This document shows, piece after piece, positions 24,234-37,023 of a DNA stretch of 64,000 bases; position 1 is the first letter of the stretch; every line of letters starts with the position of its first letter. A model generated the notes under the pieces. It saw only the letters and a list, made by a program, of their open reading frames with translations, made no database searches and was not told the DNA's origin. The translations under genes and the position numbers were made by a program. Source of the DNA: Agaricus subrufescens (taxonomy: Eukaryota > Basidiomycota > Agaricomycetes > Agaricales > Agaricaceae); contig CM057061.1 of the NCBI GenBank assembly GCA_029945375.1, positions 992,001-1,056,000 on the forward strand, read 5' to 3'.

Positions 24234-24388
24234 GGGCGTTGCACGTCGTGGCTACGGATTCGGAACAAGGCTTTGTTGTTGCCACGCATCATTACCCAAA
24301 ACCATAACAGGAATAGTGCTCGGCATCGAAGTCACTCTTTCTCTGTTACCCCCCTCAACCTTACTGAATGATTTCATGACCCAACGAC
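24234..24388. promoter_or_regulatory. 155-bp bidirectional promoter between the dipeptidyl aminopeptidase and SYS1
   Basis: Only 155 bp separate the two divergent ATGs, so both genes must share this region. No specific element is claimed. Confidence 0.6.
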
Positions 24389-25213
24389 ATGGCACCTCAC
24401 AGCACAAATACACACAATAGCAATTGGGACCCTGCTCTACTGGTGTCCCAGGCAAGTCTTATAACGCGTCATCCTATCTTATGCAACAGAGGAGCTGAAT
24501 CTCTTTCCAGATTGTGTCGATGCAAAGTCTACATTATCTAACAATATCATTATTAGTTGTTCCATTACTTCATATCTTCGCCGAGCCATCATCTTTAGCT
24601 TATGAAGGAGGTGCTGCGAGTGTCGGTGAGTACCCCGTGTCCGCAGAACTCAACGAGGGAGCAGGTTGACGCATATATTGAAGGTATGGTAATGGACTGG
24701 CGAGAAATGGCCGGTAAACCAACCATTCGGGGGTTGAATGGAAGTTCATACGGTTATGCATGGAGCGACGGTCAAAGAATTGGGTACGACTGGGATGAGC
24801 GCTGGAGTGGTCGAACTGACCCTCTGAGGGCCTGGATAATTGCAATCTGTTGGCTCTTCGCTTGCGGAGCAGAGTACGCCGGTGTCCACTCGCCTTTTGA
24901 GAAATAGGCTATTGACTGCATTTACAGCATCTGCTTCCTCTACAATCTAGTCCGACGTCCTCGCCTCATGCTTGATTTTGCTTTGACTCTCGTCTTCAAC
25001 CATCTTGTCTTAACCATCTACTATTCTGCTTCGATACCGACCTCGATTTTCTTTTGGGCAGTCATGATCGGTGGTGCCGCCATGACCATCATAGTCGCTG
25101 AGCAATTATGCGTCAAACGTGAGATGAAAGAAGGCCTGAACATAGGACCTGTTCCGGGGGATGAGGAGACTGGGGAAATGGAGTTGGAAAGCTTGATGCA
25201 ACGGAGGGATTGA
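24389..25213 (+). CDS. SYS1: Golgi membrane protein SYS1
   Basis: Four exons: 24389-24451, 24511-24625, 24684-24873 and 24928-25213, giving 217 aa. Sys1 is the Golgi receptor that recruits the Arl3/ARFRP1 GTPase and supports endosome-to-Golgi traffic. Family blocks are clear: WDPALLVSQIVSMQSLHYL, HIFAEPSSLAYEGGAAS, DMVRRPRL-like LVRRPRLMLDFALTLVFNH, and AAMTIIVAEQLCVKREMKEG. Four membrane segments sit near residues 24-45, 106-125, 137-156 and 160-178. A loop of about 45 residues between helices 1 and 2 (MVMDWREMAGKP onward) is Gly/Trp/Arg-rich. The first intron begins with GC (CAG|GCAAGT), a GC-AG intron. The tail is acidic and cytosolic. Confidence 0.92.
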
Positions 25214-27389
25214 TTTTGCGTCGGGGAACCCACAGTGAGTGTCAATTAATTTGGAATAAATTCCTATCAACGGAAGCAATAAGTCGACAGTGGCAAAATC
25301 TTGTTACGATATGACTCCAGTGTAATCGCAGGCGCATAGGATGATATCAGAATTCTGATGGGGTTTTTTTCGGAACCAAACGGAAATAAGACAATGCATA
25401 TCCAACCGTGGTCCCTAATTTCGGGTTCGAACCTGCTATTCACCTACTGCAGCGAGAGGCTTGCCCCGCTACTCCAATTTGTTCTCCCTGAATCTGGGAA
25501 CATTGGTGCGTCACGATACCATTAATCCTACCTAGGCCCATAAACTACTACCTCGACCACTGCAACCGTCGCCATATATCCAGCAAAAGTAATGCATGAT
25601 GGCTGTTTTATATGGTTTTTACCTTTATTCTACACTCTCCAGCCATACCAAGACACTTATTCAACACCTGTAGTAATCTTCACTGAAAAGAACTAGATGT
25701 ATCCGATTTGTTGTCGTAATATTATATTAAAGGGATCATTACTTCGTTCCTGCCAGTGGTACTATAGGCGCGGCGCGGCACATTTGCCAAGACCGCTCGG
25801 GAGAACTTGCAAAGCTCGCGGTGCCTCGTTTTTTAAGAGAGCTTTCAAACGATATCGCGATTCCTAAAAGCGTTGAATCATACTTGGGACCGGGCCGTCA
25901 AGATGAGGATTGTAGACTTATCAAACGACGGCCCCTCGACCCATATAGTAGTGCGTAACTTGACTCATTATGTGTCTTGTAAGTCCATCGATATCGGCCG
26001 GAAGACGGAGTTCTTGTGAGTTATTTGGGTTTTGGGGTTTCGGTAGGATTGGTGTTTTAGATAGGTCTTACTAGCAATGCTACTTAAAATAATCTGTCGA
26101 TGAATGCACAATGCCACGGTGTTCCCGGATTGAACGTTCGATAACCCCGAAATTTGATATAAATATATCGGACAAGGAGAAAAGAGACATTGCCATTCAA
26201 CAGCACAGCGGAAGCTCATAAACGTAGAATGTATCGTAGATGAGATTCTACCACGTGCCGAGAACCCAGCGTATGAGATACTTCCAAAGTTCCAAGCGGG
26301 AGGCTGGGATTTGAAACGTGGGGTATAATGTTCGCTTTGTGACATTCATGGGATTGAATCCTGGGATATCGGTGGGATTCATGGCTAACGGGAGGAAGGT
26401 ACAGCTGTGGACTCGAGTTGGGAATTGTGGATCCACGTCATACCTAAACGTGCAACGCCGAGGCCCTTACAACACGACATTCACCGGTCCGAACTCGTGC
26501 GCGCCCTCCATGAGCAATTCAGCTAAGCCATGCTACCGCCGGAAGGTCGGTTTCCGATCTTCTCATACCGTCAACGCCCTGTTCAATAAGCTTCGGGTTA
26601 CTGATCTGGAAATTTTTTGAATACGGGTATGATTTATGTTTGCCCCTCTCGGGCATAGATCTGAACCTGTTCACGGAAGAAATCCGGAGCAAATCGTTGT
26701 CTCCCCAAAGTGTCCTGGGTTTATTTCTGTGGAGTATATGCGAAAACGAGTCATGTTTGTAATTTATTGGATTCTCTCAAGTGACTTCCCGCTGTCAAGG
26801 GTTGCTGATCTGAAGTAGTGTGTGAAGAATCGGCATAGGTTTATGCTGTTTTTTTCTTTCTTTTTGGATTCCCTTGCTAATGGTTTAACAGCACTCTGGG
26901 TCACAGGACAAACCCGAGAGCTGATAGAGCGTGGACGCCAGAACTTCTTTGCCAACTTGGGTAGGCTACTAATCAAGGGTTGGGTTGTGGACGGTCCGCC
27001 TGACAAGATCCTGCGCCGCAATGTCCAGGATCGTTTGTAAAGGGTAGGCCGTCATCACGGCGGGTCATACACAAATACCGGCAACTCTGGGCAGTGTCAG
27101 CGCAGAGTTGCGTACCAAGCGATATTGCGTGCGCTACAGTGGGATACTGAAGAGACGTCTAGACGAGAAGCGAGGGCATAGAGTTGGCCTCCTGATGGGA
27201 TTCCTGTTAGGGGGTCGCACGGTGGCTGCGGTTATATTTGCGGGTCTAATCGGGGATGACTCCATATAAGTCCCAACGGCGCTACCCTGCTTCTTTAGTG
27301 GACATGAGGCGCTCTAACCTCCTTATAAGGCTCTCGCGTAACGTCTGCAGGTTCCTTCTTTTCCCCCACTAGCCCTCGCCGCTCCAACC
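25214..27389. other. 2.2-kb intergenic stretch
   Basis: No gene is supportable. An open frame at 26318-26620 (100 codons) has no recognisable domain and no continuation. A B-box-like GGTTCGAACC lies at 25423-25432 (see findings). The last part is the BCS1-like gene's promoter. Confidence 0.45.
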
Positions 27390-30225
27390 ATGGACTCGCT
27401 CAAGAGCTTCTTGTCCCCCCTGAGCATGGGCACAGGTGCCATCCAAGATACACTCGTGGGTGTTCGTGCCTGCTTCGTGAGACCCAGTATTTACTGCTGC
27501 GCAGAAACTAGTCGTCATTGGCGGTACTGTCGAGACTGCGCGTCGTGCTTCAATGTCGGCCTGGAATGGTTTTGTCGATTGTATGTCAATCTTCTGTAGT
27601 TCTTGCTCCCAAACGTTGACATTCCTCCAAGCTTTCTTCCTCACGGCGCATTTCAGTCAAGAAGACTATCCTTATGACTGGTCTGTCATATTCTCACACG
27701 TATTATGTTTACAGCGCTGAAAATATACCAACAGGATTATGCATTGGCTTTCAAAAGTGAGTCATCTTAACAAATTGGTATATGGAGGGCTAAATTTGGA
27801 TCAGCAACCTGCCTGGGGACGCAGCAGGGAATTTGATATTACTACTCGCTCACTAACGCGTGGAGGTATCATTCAGAACACAGCAGGAGACCTGGAAGAG
27901 GGGGACGAAGATGAGACCTTAGTCCACGGGAAAAAGAAGCGCAAAGTCACATTTATTCCCAGTATAGGTAGGCTTTCAGGAGATCATCAGTATATTGATG
28001 ACTGAACTTTCATCAAGACACCACGCATACAATCTACTACCGAGGCCATTGGCTGAGGGTATGTCGTCTTTTGTGGTATCAGCTTCTGGCGCCTCACCGC
28101 TCTCGCATGCAGATCACAAGAACGAAGCGCTATCCCGATCACGGTGGTTATTCGCTTAAGATCAGGTAAGATTAATTAAAACCCATCGGATTTCCCTGAA
28201 ACAGCTAACATCGAATTAGTGTTGTGGCACGTAACAATGATATCTTGAAGAAACTGGTACTAGAAGCGAAACGCGGGTATGAGAAAGATGCTGAACACCG
28301 AGTTCATATCTTTCTTGCTGACACGTAAGGGTGTCTATTGTGTTTGGAAATTAACGATCAGCTGATTCTCTGTAATAGAACCTATGGCATTTGGCGTTGG
28401 AATGGTGCGCGGCAGAAGCGGCCAATGAGCTCGATCGTGCTGCAACCCGGTGTGAAGGATATGATCCTGACAGACTGCAAAGATTTTCTTGCATCAGAAG
28501 AATGGTAAATCAGAAACCCTTTCTACTGGAAGTTATACTTAACGTTCTATTTCAGGTACGCCGAACGGGGTTCGTCAAATAGCAATCATGCTTCTTGTTC
28601 AACCTTATGCCTAACTTTGTGTATAGGAATTCCCTTCCGAAGGGGTTATCTTCTCCACGGTGTCCCAGGAAGGTAAGTCTTCGGGATATTTGCAAATGCT
28701 GTCTCAATGCTAAATCTGGTGCCGGGCGTAGTGGGAAGACATCATTGATTCATTCACTTGCCGGTGAACTTGGCCTCGACATTTACGTTGTCTCTCTGTC
28801 GTCGAAGGGGTAAGCGTTGGAGCTTTTAAACATGTCTTCAAATTTACAAAGTGACTTTAGGATGAGCGACAATATGCTGACAACTTTGATGGGCAATGTT
28901 CCTTCAAGGTGGGATTGCTTTCTATTCCCTTCTCCTGAGCTGTAGTGATCGATTGCATTAGGTGTATACTGCTGTTGGAAGATCTGGACGCCGCATTTAC
29001 ACGCTCCGTCTCTCGTGATTCGACATCGACAGGGACTCCTACTCAGCTCACTTCCTCCACCACTTCGAAGACTAATAAAGATAATACTGATAACGGTAAT
29101 ACATTGAGTTTGAGTGGGCTTCTAAATAGTTTGGACGGTGTTGCAGCCGCTGAAGGCCGGTATGTTCTACTACCAACAAAAATGGGGACAACTCTGATGG
29201 CTCTCTTTGCTATGCCAGCCTTCTCTTCGCCACAACTAATCATATCGAGCGTTTGGACCCTGCTCTCAGTCGTCCAGGTCGTATGGATGTCTGGATCAAC
29301 TTCACCCATGCTACGAAATGGCAGGCGGAGGGTCTCTTTAAATGTTTCTTCCCGTCTAGGCCCTCTTCAGAGACTGTTGAGCCGACTGAGGAAGGTGGAC
29401 AGGAGGATACTTCGCAAAGAAATCTTCCTCTACCAAAGCGTAAACGTGCCCAACTCGCTCCCATGCTCTCGGAAGAGGAAATATCGGAGTTGGCAAAGAA
29501 GTTTGCTGATCATATTCCGGAAGACGAGCTAAGCGTAAGTCATTAAACAGTGTCAGAGCGCTGGGTTGCTGAACAGTTAGATTTAGGTCGCTGGCTTACA
29601 AGGTTACTTGCTCAAGAATAAGACTCGCCCGCGTGAGTGTGTCGATGAAGTCGCCGCCTGGATCGTCCAAGAACGTGAAACGAGAGAAAAGCTGAAGAAA
29701 GAGAAAGCAGAGGTGTGTTGATCCCAAGCTTGTTTTCTGGTTGTTGAATGCTGATTATTCAAATAGCTCGAAGCCAAAGAAAAGGCCGAGAACGAGGAGA
29801 AGGCTAAGAAAGAGGTTAGTGAAAATGATTCGTTATCACATCTCATTTATCTGATTATTCGTTCACAGAAGGAAGAAAAAGAGGTTCGTCTTACAGCCAA
29901 GTCTTCGCTTGACGTTTTCACCCATACTCTACATCAGAAAACTGAAAAAGAAAAATCGGAAAAAGAGAAAACACGTAAAGTCAAGAAGCGCGTTGACACA
30001 ATCAAGACAGAGGCTGTTACAGAAAGTGTAACATCATCTAGTAGCTCTTCTGAGACTGACAACAGCACCGGTGCCGATGCCGACTCGGAGGAGAGCAATA
30101 CATCCGAAGAGGAAGGGAATGAAAAGCAGTCCGATGCTATCGTAGCTTCCCTTGACAAGTGGATCACTGTCAAATCACACTCCACGGGCACACAGACAGC
30201 GACAGCAGAGGAGCCTGCATCGTGA
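27390..30225 (+). CDS. BCS1-like mitochondrial AAA ATPase with charged C-terminal extension
   Basis: Many short introns interrupt the gene. The N-terminal BCS1 domain reads GGTVETARRASMSAWNGFVD, SFFLTAHFSQEDYPYDWIM, then DTTHTIYYRGHWLR. The AAA domain has Walker A GVPGSGKTS (split by an intron within GSG), Walker B LLLEDLDAAF and a sensor/Arg region ATTNHIERLDPALSRPGRM. Yeast Bcs1 pushes folded Rieske protein across the inner mitochondrial membrane for complex III. Basidiomycetes have many BCS1-like paralogues, so this may not be the orthologue. After the AAA fold the chain runs into ~150 residues of Lys/Glu-rich, coiled-coil-like sequence (EKAENEEKAKKE, KTEKEKSEKEK), a Ser/Glu-rich acidic stretch and the tail QTATAEEPAS. 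Canonical Bcs1 lacks this tail. The KRKRAQLAP patch could be a nuclear signal. Confidence 0.82.
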
Positions 30226-30626
30226 AACACCTTCTATACCGACCTGTTGACTGAATCATCATTGTCATAGGTTTCGATTCTTGGGAGCTTTGAAGAGCTG
30301 TCTACTGATCACCTACCTGCCTTTTTTGGCGGATCTCTCCAATCCTATGCACGACTGCTGTTCTGTACGTTTGAGCTTCGGTTATTTTTCTTGCGTGTGT
30401 GGATGATCCAGACTCACATAGATGAGGAGCCCGGTGTTTGAGTTGTGAGTAGGTACTTAAGAGTGCATTGTATATATTGTTTTTTTTGGTAATTAAAAAT
30501 TGCAATATATACCTTATTTCAAACAAGTACCGCTCGAAACCTGAAGACTATAAATGCTGAGAAATAGGAAATTGCTAGGGTAACATGTTCAATCTGCATC
30601 TAATAAAGGAGTGGATTATGAATGTC
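30226..30626. other. convergent intergenic region
   Basis: Holds the 3' ends of the BCS1-like and VPS1 genes. It is AT-rich with no supported feature. Confidence 0.5.
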
Positions 30627-33617
30627 TCATGATGATTTTATGCTAACATCGGCCAGGATCTTGAACGCTTCCTTGTACGCGTCTAAAAGGGCTTTGACTC
30701 TCGTCCGTTCAGCTACCAATGCTTCATCCTCGTTAAGTAAGTCGGGGAAAAGCTCCGGTTTATAAAGCGACGAAACGAGACGATTTTGAACGTGTTGAGA
30801 AGTATGATTGACGAGGAGATGCATGATAGCTTTCGGTATCAGGTCTTGGATGCTTTGTCGGACGATGTTGAAATAGGAGGTGATAAGGGAACGTATAAGA
30901 TTCGTCTCCATTTCTTCCCTAGGGTTCATTGTCGATCCGTCCAAGGGTGTCTATTTGCACATCATTAGTAAGACTACTACTACCCAAAAAAAGTGTGGAA
31001 CTTACAGCTTCAATATGTTTCCCAAGACTCTTCATATCAAATGCAGCGCTACTCCCATCCATTCCTCTTTTACCAGCCATCAGACCCGAAGAAAGTGCTG
31101 GCTCCGAACCAGAAACATCTCTACCAACCGGTACAAATCCACCATCCGATCCAATATTATTCGGCCTTTCCAGGCTTGAACCAGCAATGGGACCTGGCCC
31201 ATTTTGTCCGAAAAAGTAATTCAAAAACGTCTCGCGTGCACTACCGGGTGAACCATTGGTGTTTGTGTGGGAACCGGTTGTAGGAGGGCGATGATGTGTG
31301 TGAGAGGAGGTACGAGGTTGACGTGATTTGGAAGAAGATCGCCTTCCACTGGCGGCATGAGTGGAATGCGAGTTCGTCGGATTGACAGAAACAGACGATA
31401 CGGATCCAGCCGTGCGTGCACGGTCATGAGACCCAGAGGCGCTTCGCCCTTCGCGGGGCGGGAAGAGACTAGAAACATTGGTATCATCGGAGAAATCCTC
31501 ATCAACGTCTTCCCCCGGTGTTGCCCGTCCATTCAAAGGTTCCGTTGCAGCTGGCTGTAGGTGCTCATAAGATCTCAGAATCTCATAAACATAAATAGAA
31601 CGTACAGGAGGAAGAATTTGTGGTTTTGATGGTGCTGGAGCTCGTTGCGATGCAGCTGCGGTACCGCTAATAAAGGCCGGGTGATTGGTGTTGATGTATG
31701 CAGCCTGAATCTCGATCAAACTTTGCGCATACTCGGAGGTTGGACCGAGCCGTTCTCGAAGTAGCTCTGAAACCACTTCAACAAGCTGCGCATGTAGCCT
31801 CGGAAATCGTTCAAGCTCCTAGGTGTCGATATTCAGAAACTCAATCTCGGACCATTGGCAAGGAATGAAACACATACAGTGCATGTGCAATTATGGCATA
31901 TCTTCACCAATTCCTCATAAACCAATTCTACACACCGTAAACTCGGAGCTTCAAGGAGCTTGATTTGTGGCTTCACTAGCAGATCAAACGCAATTTCAGG
32001 TACGAAAAGACTCGGTCTAGGACCTGTGGAATTACGAATCGCGGTGCGAATGTCATGGTTTTCCAGATTATGCGTGGCATCAATGGAAGCCAGTGCCTGA
32101 CCGAACACGTCGTTAAAAATGTAATATATACGCGCGCCACCAGAGAGCTCCTTCGTTGAGATGTCGACCTTAGTACCTTCGATCGATGAAACAAAGTCTC
32201 GAGCAAATTGAGTCATCAACCGCAAAATCATTGCGCCTTGCTACATAGTCTATTTTCAACGCTTTTATCACAAAGAAAAAAGGGAAAGAAAATTACCTGA
32301 TTCTTGTCGCCAAAGATTGCAGCGTCACCAAATGAGTTCAGTTCTTGCTGAGCTTGGCCCATGAGCGTGTTCAATCTAGCTTTCATATCTGGCAGCTTGT
32401 CGCGAATATGATTCATCAATACCTAAAAAAGTAAAGGTAAGTTTAGAGCAACCCGAATTGCGACCTAGCTAACCTGATTCAAAGACTTGGCTAGGTATCG
32501 TGTGCCGTTTTTGTGAGCAATATTACGATATACAGCATGATTGCGAAAGAATTCAGTCTCGCTTTCCACAGCATCCGACATGCTCTTTTCTACATTGATA
32601 TCTTGTTGGCTGCGATTGACCACTCCAATAAAGCCGAGCTTGAGGGGATAGACGCGTCCAGTAAGGATATCCAACGCGTTAGTTCCGGCATCCATCAAAT
32701 CAAGTTTCGTCAAGACACCAATTGTACGACGTCCTTGAGGGTCGACGGAGCGCGCAAGTTTGAGGGAATCGGAGTTTGCCAGGTCAACGTTAGCAGCAGA
32801 GACAGCAAGAATAACGCTAAGCGAGTCATTGAGGAATTCCTGCATCTTCCAACTAGGTATATCCAAACACACCTATTCGGGTTTGAAATATAGTCAACGA
32901 CAAGATTTCGAATTTGTTTCTCAATGTCGCTAGGTTGATCACCAACTGGAATCTAAGCCAGAAAAAATTTGAGAAAAATGTAAAAAGCATAGAAACCAGA
33001 AACCATACCTTTGTTAAACCAGGCAAATCGACCACAGTAAGATCCAAGACGTTAGGGCTATATACCCGCAAGGATATAGGCAACTTGCTGATCCCTTTGT
33101 TCTGCCCCGCAACTCGAAACGTCTCCTGTTCAATCTCCTTCCGAATCTCATTGAAGTCGGTAAAGCGTTTGTCAATATGCAGAAATTGCCCCCATTCCGT
33201 ATATGGAGGCGCGTTTGGCGAGGGCTCGCTTGGGATAGGTGTATGGATTAGTTGGAGTACAAGTGGCCTGCGTGTCACGATTCCAGAGCCTCTAGGAAGA
33301 AAGTCTTTGCCGACAATTCTGGAATATATATTAAATAAACACTCGACTCCACAAAAAAATGCAGGAAATATGCTCACGTTTCTAAGACACTCGACTTTCC
33401 AGCCGATTGACTACCAACCTTGAGGCCCGAGTAAGGGACATTCAACCAAGAGAAATGAAACGTAAGGACGTACAACGACGATCTGAGGCATATCCAGCTC
33501 CCCACCTAAGATTCAATGTCAACCAAACAGCTGTTTTCGCGCACGACAACCAGCCGCACCTAGGTTGCTGAATGTATCCTGCAATTTGTTGACGAGTTTA
33601 ATGAGATCCTGATCCAT
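30627..33617 (-). CDS. VPS1: dynamin-like GTPase VPS1
   Basis: Multi-exon gene on minus, roughly 850 aa. It starts [20 protein letters not shown], the usual Vps1 opening. GTPase motifs follow: G1 [12 protein letters not shown], switch region [18 protein letters not shown]3 VVDLPGLTK and G4 [10 protein letters not shown]. The dynamin middle domain follows ([36 protein letters not shown]). A Ser/Thr/Arg-rich, disordered insert of ~200 residues lies before a C-terminal GED ([32 protein letters not shown]). Vps1 acts in vacuolar and endosomal sorting and in peroxisome fission; it lacks PH and Pro-rich domains, as here. The insert is longer than in yeast Vps1. Confidence 0.92.
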
Positions 33618-33940
33618 CTTGCTCGACTTTGGGTTGATTTTTTGTGGTCGTGAGGTTGGCGGGATCCCGCGCGACGTGCAGGTGCAGTGAATTCGGAAAC
33701 AAGTCTCTGTTTGGTCATGTTAGGTCGCGAGGCCTCCGCTGCCAAATCGCGACTTTTCAGTCACTTGCCGTTATGAGCAAAACGCTAAATTCGTTGACCC
33801 GTCCACCGCGTACCGTATAGTAGCTCCACAGGCGGATGAGAATACTCATCCTCACACAGCTTAAGAGGGCGAATAAAATAAATTCGGCAGCATTTTCTAC
33901 GTCCAAAACACAGTAAATAAAATATTTAGACATCAGAGGA
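33618..33940. other. spacer between STT3 3' end and VPS1 start
   Basis: Promoter region of VPS1, 323 bp. No specific element was recognised. Confidence 0.5.
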
Positions 33941-36824
33941 TTATACAGCAAGAGCTCGTCGGCGTGGTGCCGGTTTCGAGCGTTTTCGTTTCTTGCCCGA
34001 TGTGAATGCATTCGCGCTTTTATGATCTCTACCCAACAGGTCTTCTTTTCTGACTTGGTAAATTCGGACCTACGTAGAAAAAAAACATGTTTAGTGGAAA
34101 AAAGAGGAACAATGCAAATAAGCATACAATCCAATTTTCGGATGTAAAAGCCTCATCTAAAATGATTGGTAGTTCTTATTAATATCGAGTTACACTAAAG
34201 GTGGTAAGGAGGCGTACCGAGGATGTCCAAGGTAGGACCTTGTTGGGGCAATTGTTGTTGCCTAACCCTGTCTGTACCTGGTCTTCCACCGAACAAGTCG
34301 TTGAACCTGAAGTGAATACGTCAATGTAAATCATGACCGCCTTGTGTAAAGCCGCATACCGATAGTAGCTCATCTTGTACATTAAGCTGTTCCTCATGGT
34401 TGGGGTCGCCTCATTGTCTACCTTGTAATCTCCACGGGGAGTAAAGAAGTTCGACTCTTGAACTTCGTCTGGCCAAACACCCTGTGCAATCCTGATCATC
34501 CACAAAAACTTGTTGATATCATCTCCAGAGTAACCAAGTAAACCGCCGAAAATGATAAGGACATAATCGACATCGTGTTTGCGGAGGATAGGATACGCAA
34601 CATCTTCGTTGCTCGACATGGCCTTTCCAACAGTTGCAATATGGGCTGTGGATACGAATACTTAGTTTTAGGACATCACGACAAAAAAGTATGCATACTA
34701 TTGTTCCATGTGTTGTTGTCAACCAATGTGGGCCTATCAGCCATACCGGCAATTTGATACCCGTAATCCCACCAACTCATCACAACAGCATCCTTCGGAG
34801 TATTTTGTCTCAGCCAGTAGTATGCTTCTCGGAAATCATCGATAATATGCTGACTCCCATCTGGATTCTGGGACGCCAGTACCACGGACGGAGACGAATA
34901 TGCATGTGCTGTGACCCAAGTACAGTGGAAAACGAAGAATGAGAGCATGAATAATGCATTGGCAACGATAACCAGTCGACTATCAAGGCCAAAAATGCCC
35001 TTTTTCCTAGATTTATTTGTCGAAACGGACGAGGCGAGCTCTGTAATTGCACTTGCAATAGGGTTTTCCGTTGTTGTAGTAGTGGACTTCTTGGCCTTCT
35101 TGGGAGTCGGTTGTGAGGGGCCATTAGAAGGAGTGGAAGCGTCAGAGGCCGCCGCATTGGTCTCGGTTGTGTTGTCGGCGATCTCGGGTTCAGAAGGATC
35201 GATATAGGTATCAAGAAGAGTAGAGATAGTTATGGCTGCTGCAACACAAACAACAGGAGTGAGGGTAAGCATCAAACGAACCATGACACCAGCGAAGTAG
35301 CTAGCCATCAGGGCGTAGATGATGACAAAGACGTGTTCATCTCGGAGCTGACGGAAACACAGGATGACACCAGCAGGGAAGAGGAAGATGAGGAATTGGA
35401 GGTCCATGAAGAATGAAGGCCATGCGGTAGGCTGGTGTTCAGATACCGAGGCAATGATCGGTATGTACTTCTTTGCGTAACCTGTATCCCAGAGCGAATA
35501 GAAACGACCAGTCCAAGGAGCAATCCATCCTTTGTATGTCATAAGCCCGAAGACTAAAGTGCCAGTGAGGCCGATAGCGATAACGCCCGTCTTAAGGAGT
35601 TTTTGGAATTGTTGATCGGATACATGCGACCGTACCAGCTGAGCAAATGCGACTATTTGAAGGAGGCCGAAAACAGCTGACCAACAAGTGAGTATAAATA
35701 CATGGACAAATATAATCCGCAACACTTACCCAAAGCCCCCATATGTTCGCTGGTCTTCACTGGTTGGAAACCAACGAAGGGTACTTGCATACTGGCGAGT
35801 GTTCCGATAGCATACCACGATGAATACCCAACATAGAGGCGGTTCGAAAACCTGCCCATGAGGATAAGAACGAGTGCGTGCAAGGGAATCATGTTTGTGA
35901 TAAAAGCATAACCACCTGAGTTATTTTCGGTGAGTACTATTTTTAGTAACAAGTGTGGAGAGAAACTCACCCCAGGCGGCAACCATATAGAAGTAGAAGA
36001 CGGCAGTAAGGGTCCCATAGAGCGCACTACCGACCTTGAGAGCCTTGATCCAGAGGTAAAAGGTGAACATAAGAAGGAAGATAGCAATGGCTTCGTTGTC
36101 GTATGACCCGGCAACGGACCGGGAGATGTAACCAGGGACAATGCCAATGAATGCGGCAGCGAGGAGACCAGCGCTTGAATCTTTCATTTCTTTAGTTAAC
36201 CTAGTTGATCATGAGGGTCGTTGAAAGCCAGCATGTCATGGAGTACTCACATGTAAGTTGCCCAGGCTGTTAAAGCACTAAAACCGGGTGCCAAAAGCAC
36301 ACAAATGTTACGAATATCGACGGGGAGGTTGATTGCCCGAAGGAAGTTATAGATCACACCGCTGGTGGCCATAAGTCCAGGGTATACAGTGCCACCAACA
36401 ACACGTCCCAGGGGATACCACGCTGTAGGGTCGAACCAATTCCAGAATTCCTGGGGAGTCAGGTCAGCTAAGAAAGTTGTAAATGAAGCGCATATGCACA
36501 TACATAGAAGCCTTTAGAGGCCAGGACCCGTGTGGCCCGACTAGCAGAAACACTTGAGCCATGCCCTATTTGGAGGGAGCCAGGGATACTCACTAGTTGA
36601 ACCAGGGATCACTTTGAGACAAGATGATCAGAACGTCAAGAGAACGAGAGAGTGAACTTGACCCACAATTCATGGATGATACTCTCAAAGTTGATGACGG
36701 CAAAGAGACGCGACGCAATGGCAGCACCTGATATCAGAGCAAGTGTGACAATGCGAATGAAGGAGGCAGTGTTGGCCACGGTGGCCGGGGAGACCTTTGA
36801 AGGGAGAGGATAGGCCGTCGACAT
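33941..36824 (-). CDS. STT3: oligosaccharyltransferase catalytic subunit STT3
   Basis: Multi-exon gene on minus, ~740 aa. It transfers the dolichol-linked oligosaccharide to Asn-X-Ser/Thr in the ER. Family landmarks in order: HEFDPWFNYR (first luminal acidic motif), [41 protein letters not shown], the catalytic-site [10 protein letters not shown] near 34760, and LVDNNTWNN. About a dozen membrane helices fill the N-terminal two thirds. A Thr/Lys/Pro-rich loop ([14 protein letters not shown]) before the C-terminal luminal domain is longer than usual. The very C-terminus is basic ([18 protein letters not shown]). The start at 36824 gives [11 protein letters not shown]; upstream in-frame sequence lacks an ATG. 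Confidence 0.93.
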
Positions 36825-37023
36825 GGCCAACAGCGCGGAGAGACCTGGTGTCGGGATCTGGGAGTCCCAAGTCGACGTGTCGTGTCCGATTTGACCTCAT
36901 CGCTGACTAAGCATATCTATACTTATCTCCGTGTATCTTCACTTTGTCCTCACGCGACCCAGCCGCCATGACCAATAAATAATCCCTATCTCAGGCCGTG
37001 CACCCCTCTTTGTTCTCTTTTCC
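36825..37023. promoter_or_regulatory. 199-bp bidirectional promoter between STT3 and the deacetylase
   Basis: The two divergent start codons are 199 bp apart, so regulatory sequence is shared. No element is assigned. Confidence 0.55.

Noticed and set aside
25395..25480. tRNA gene around GGTTCGAACC
   Set aside because: Neither strand forms an acceptor stem or a paired T-stem with the flanks; kept only as a weak SINE hint.
26318..26620. 100-codon open frame downstream of SYS1
   Set aside because: No recognisable domain, no upstream exon and no consistent continuation.
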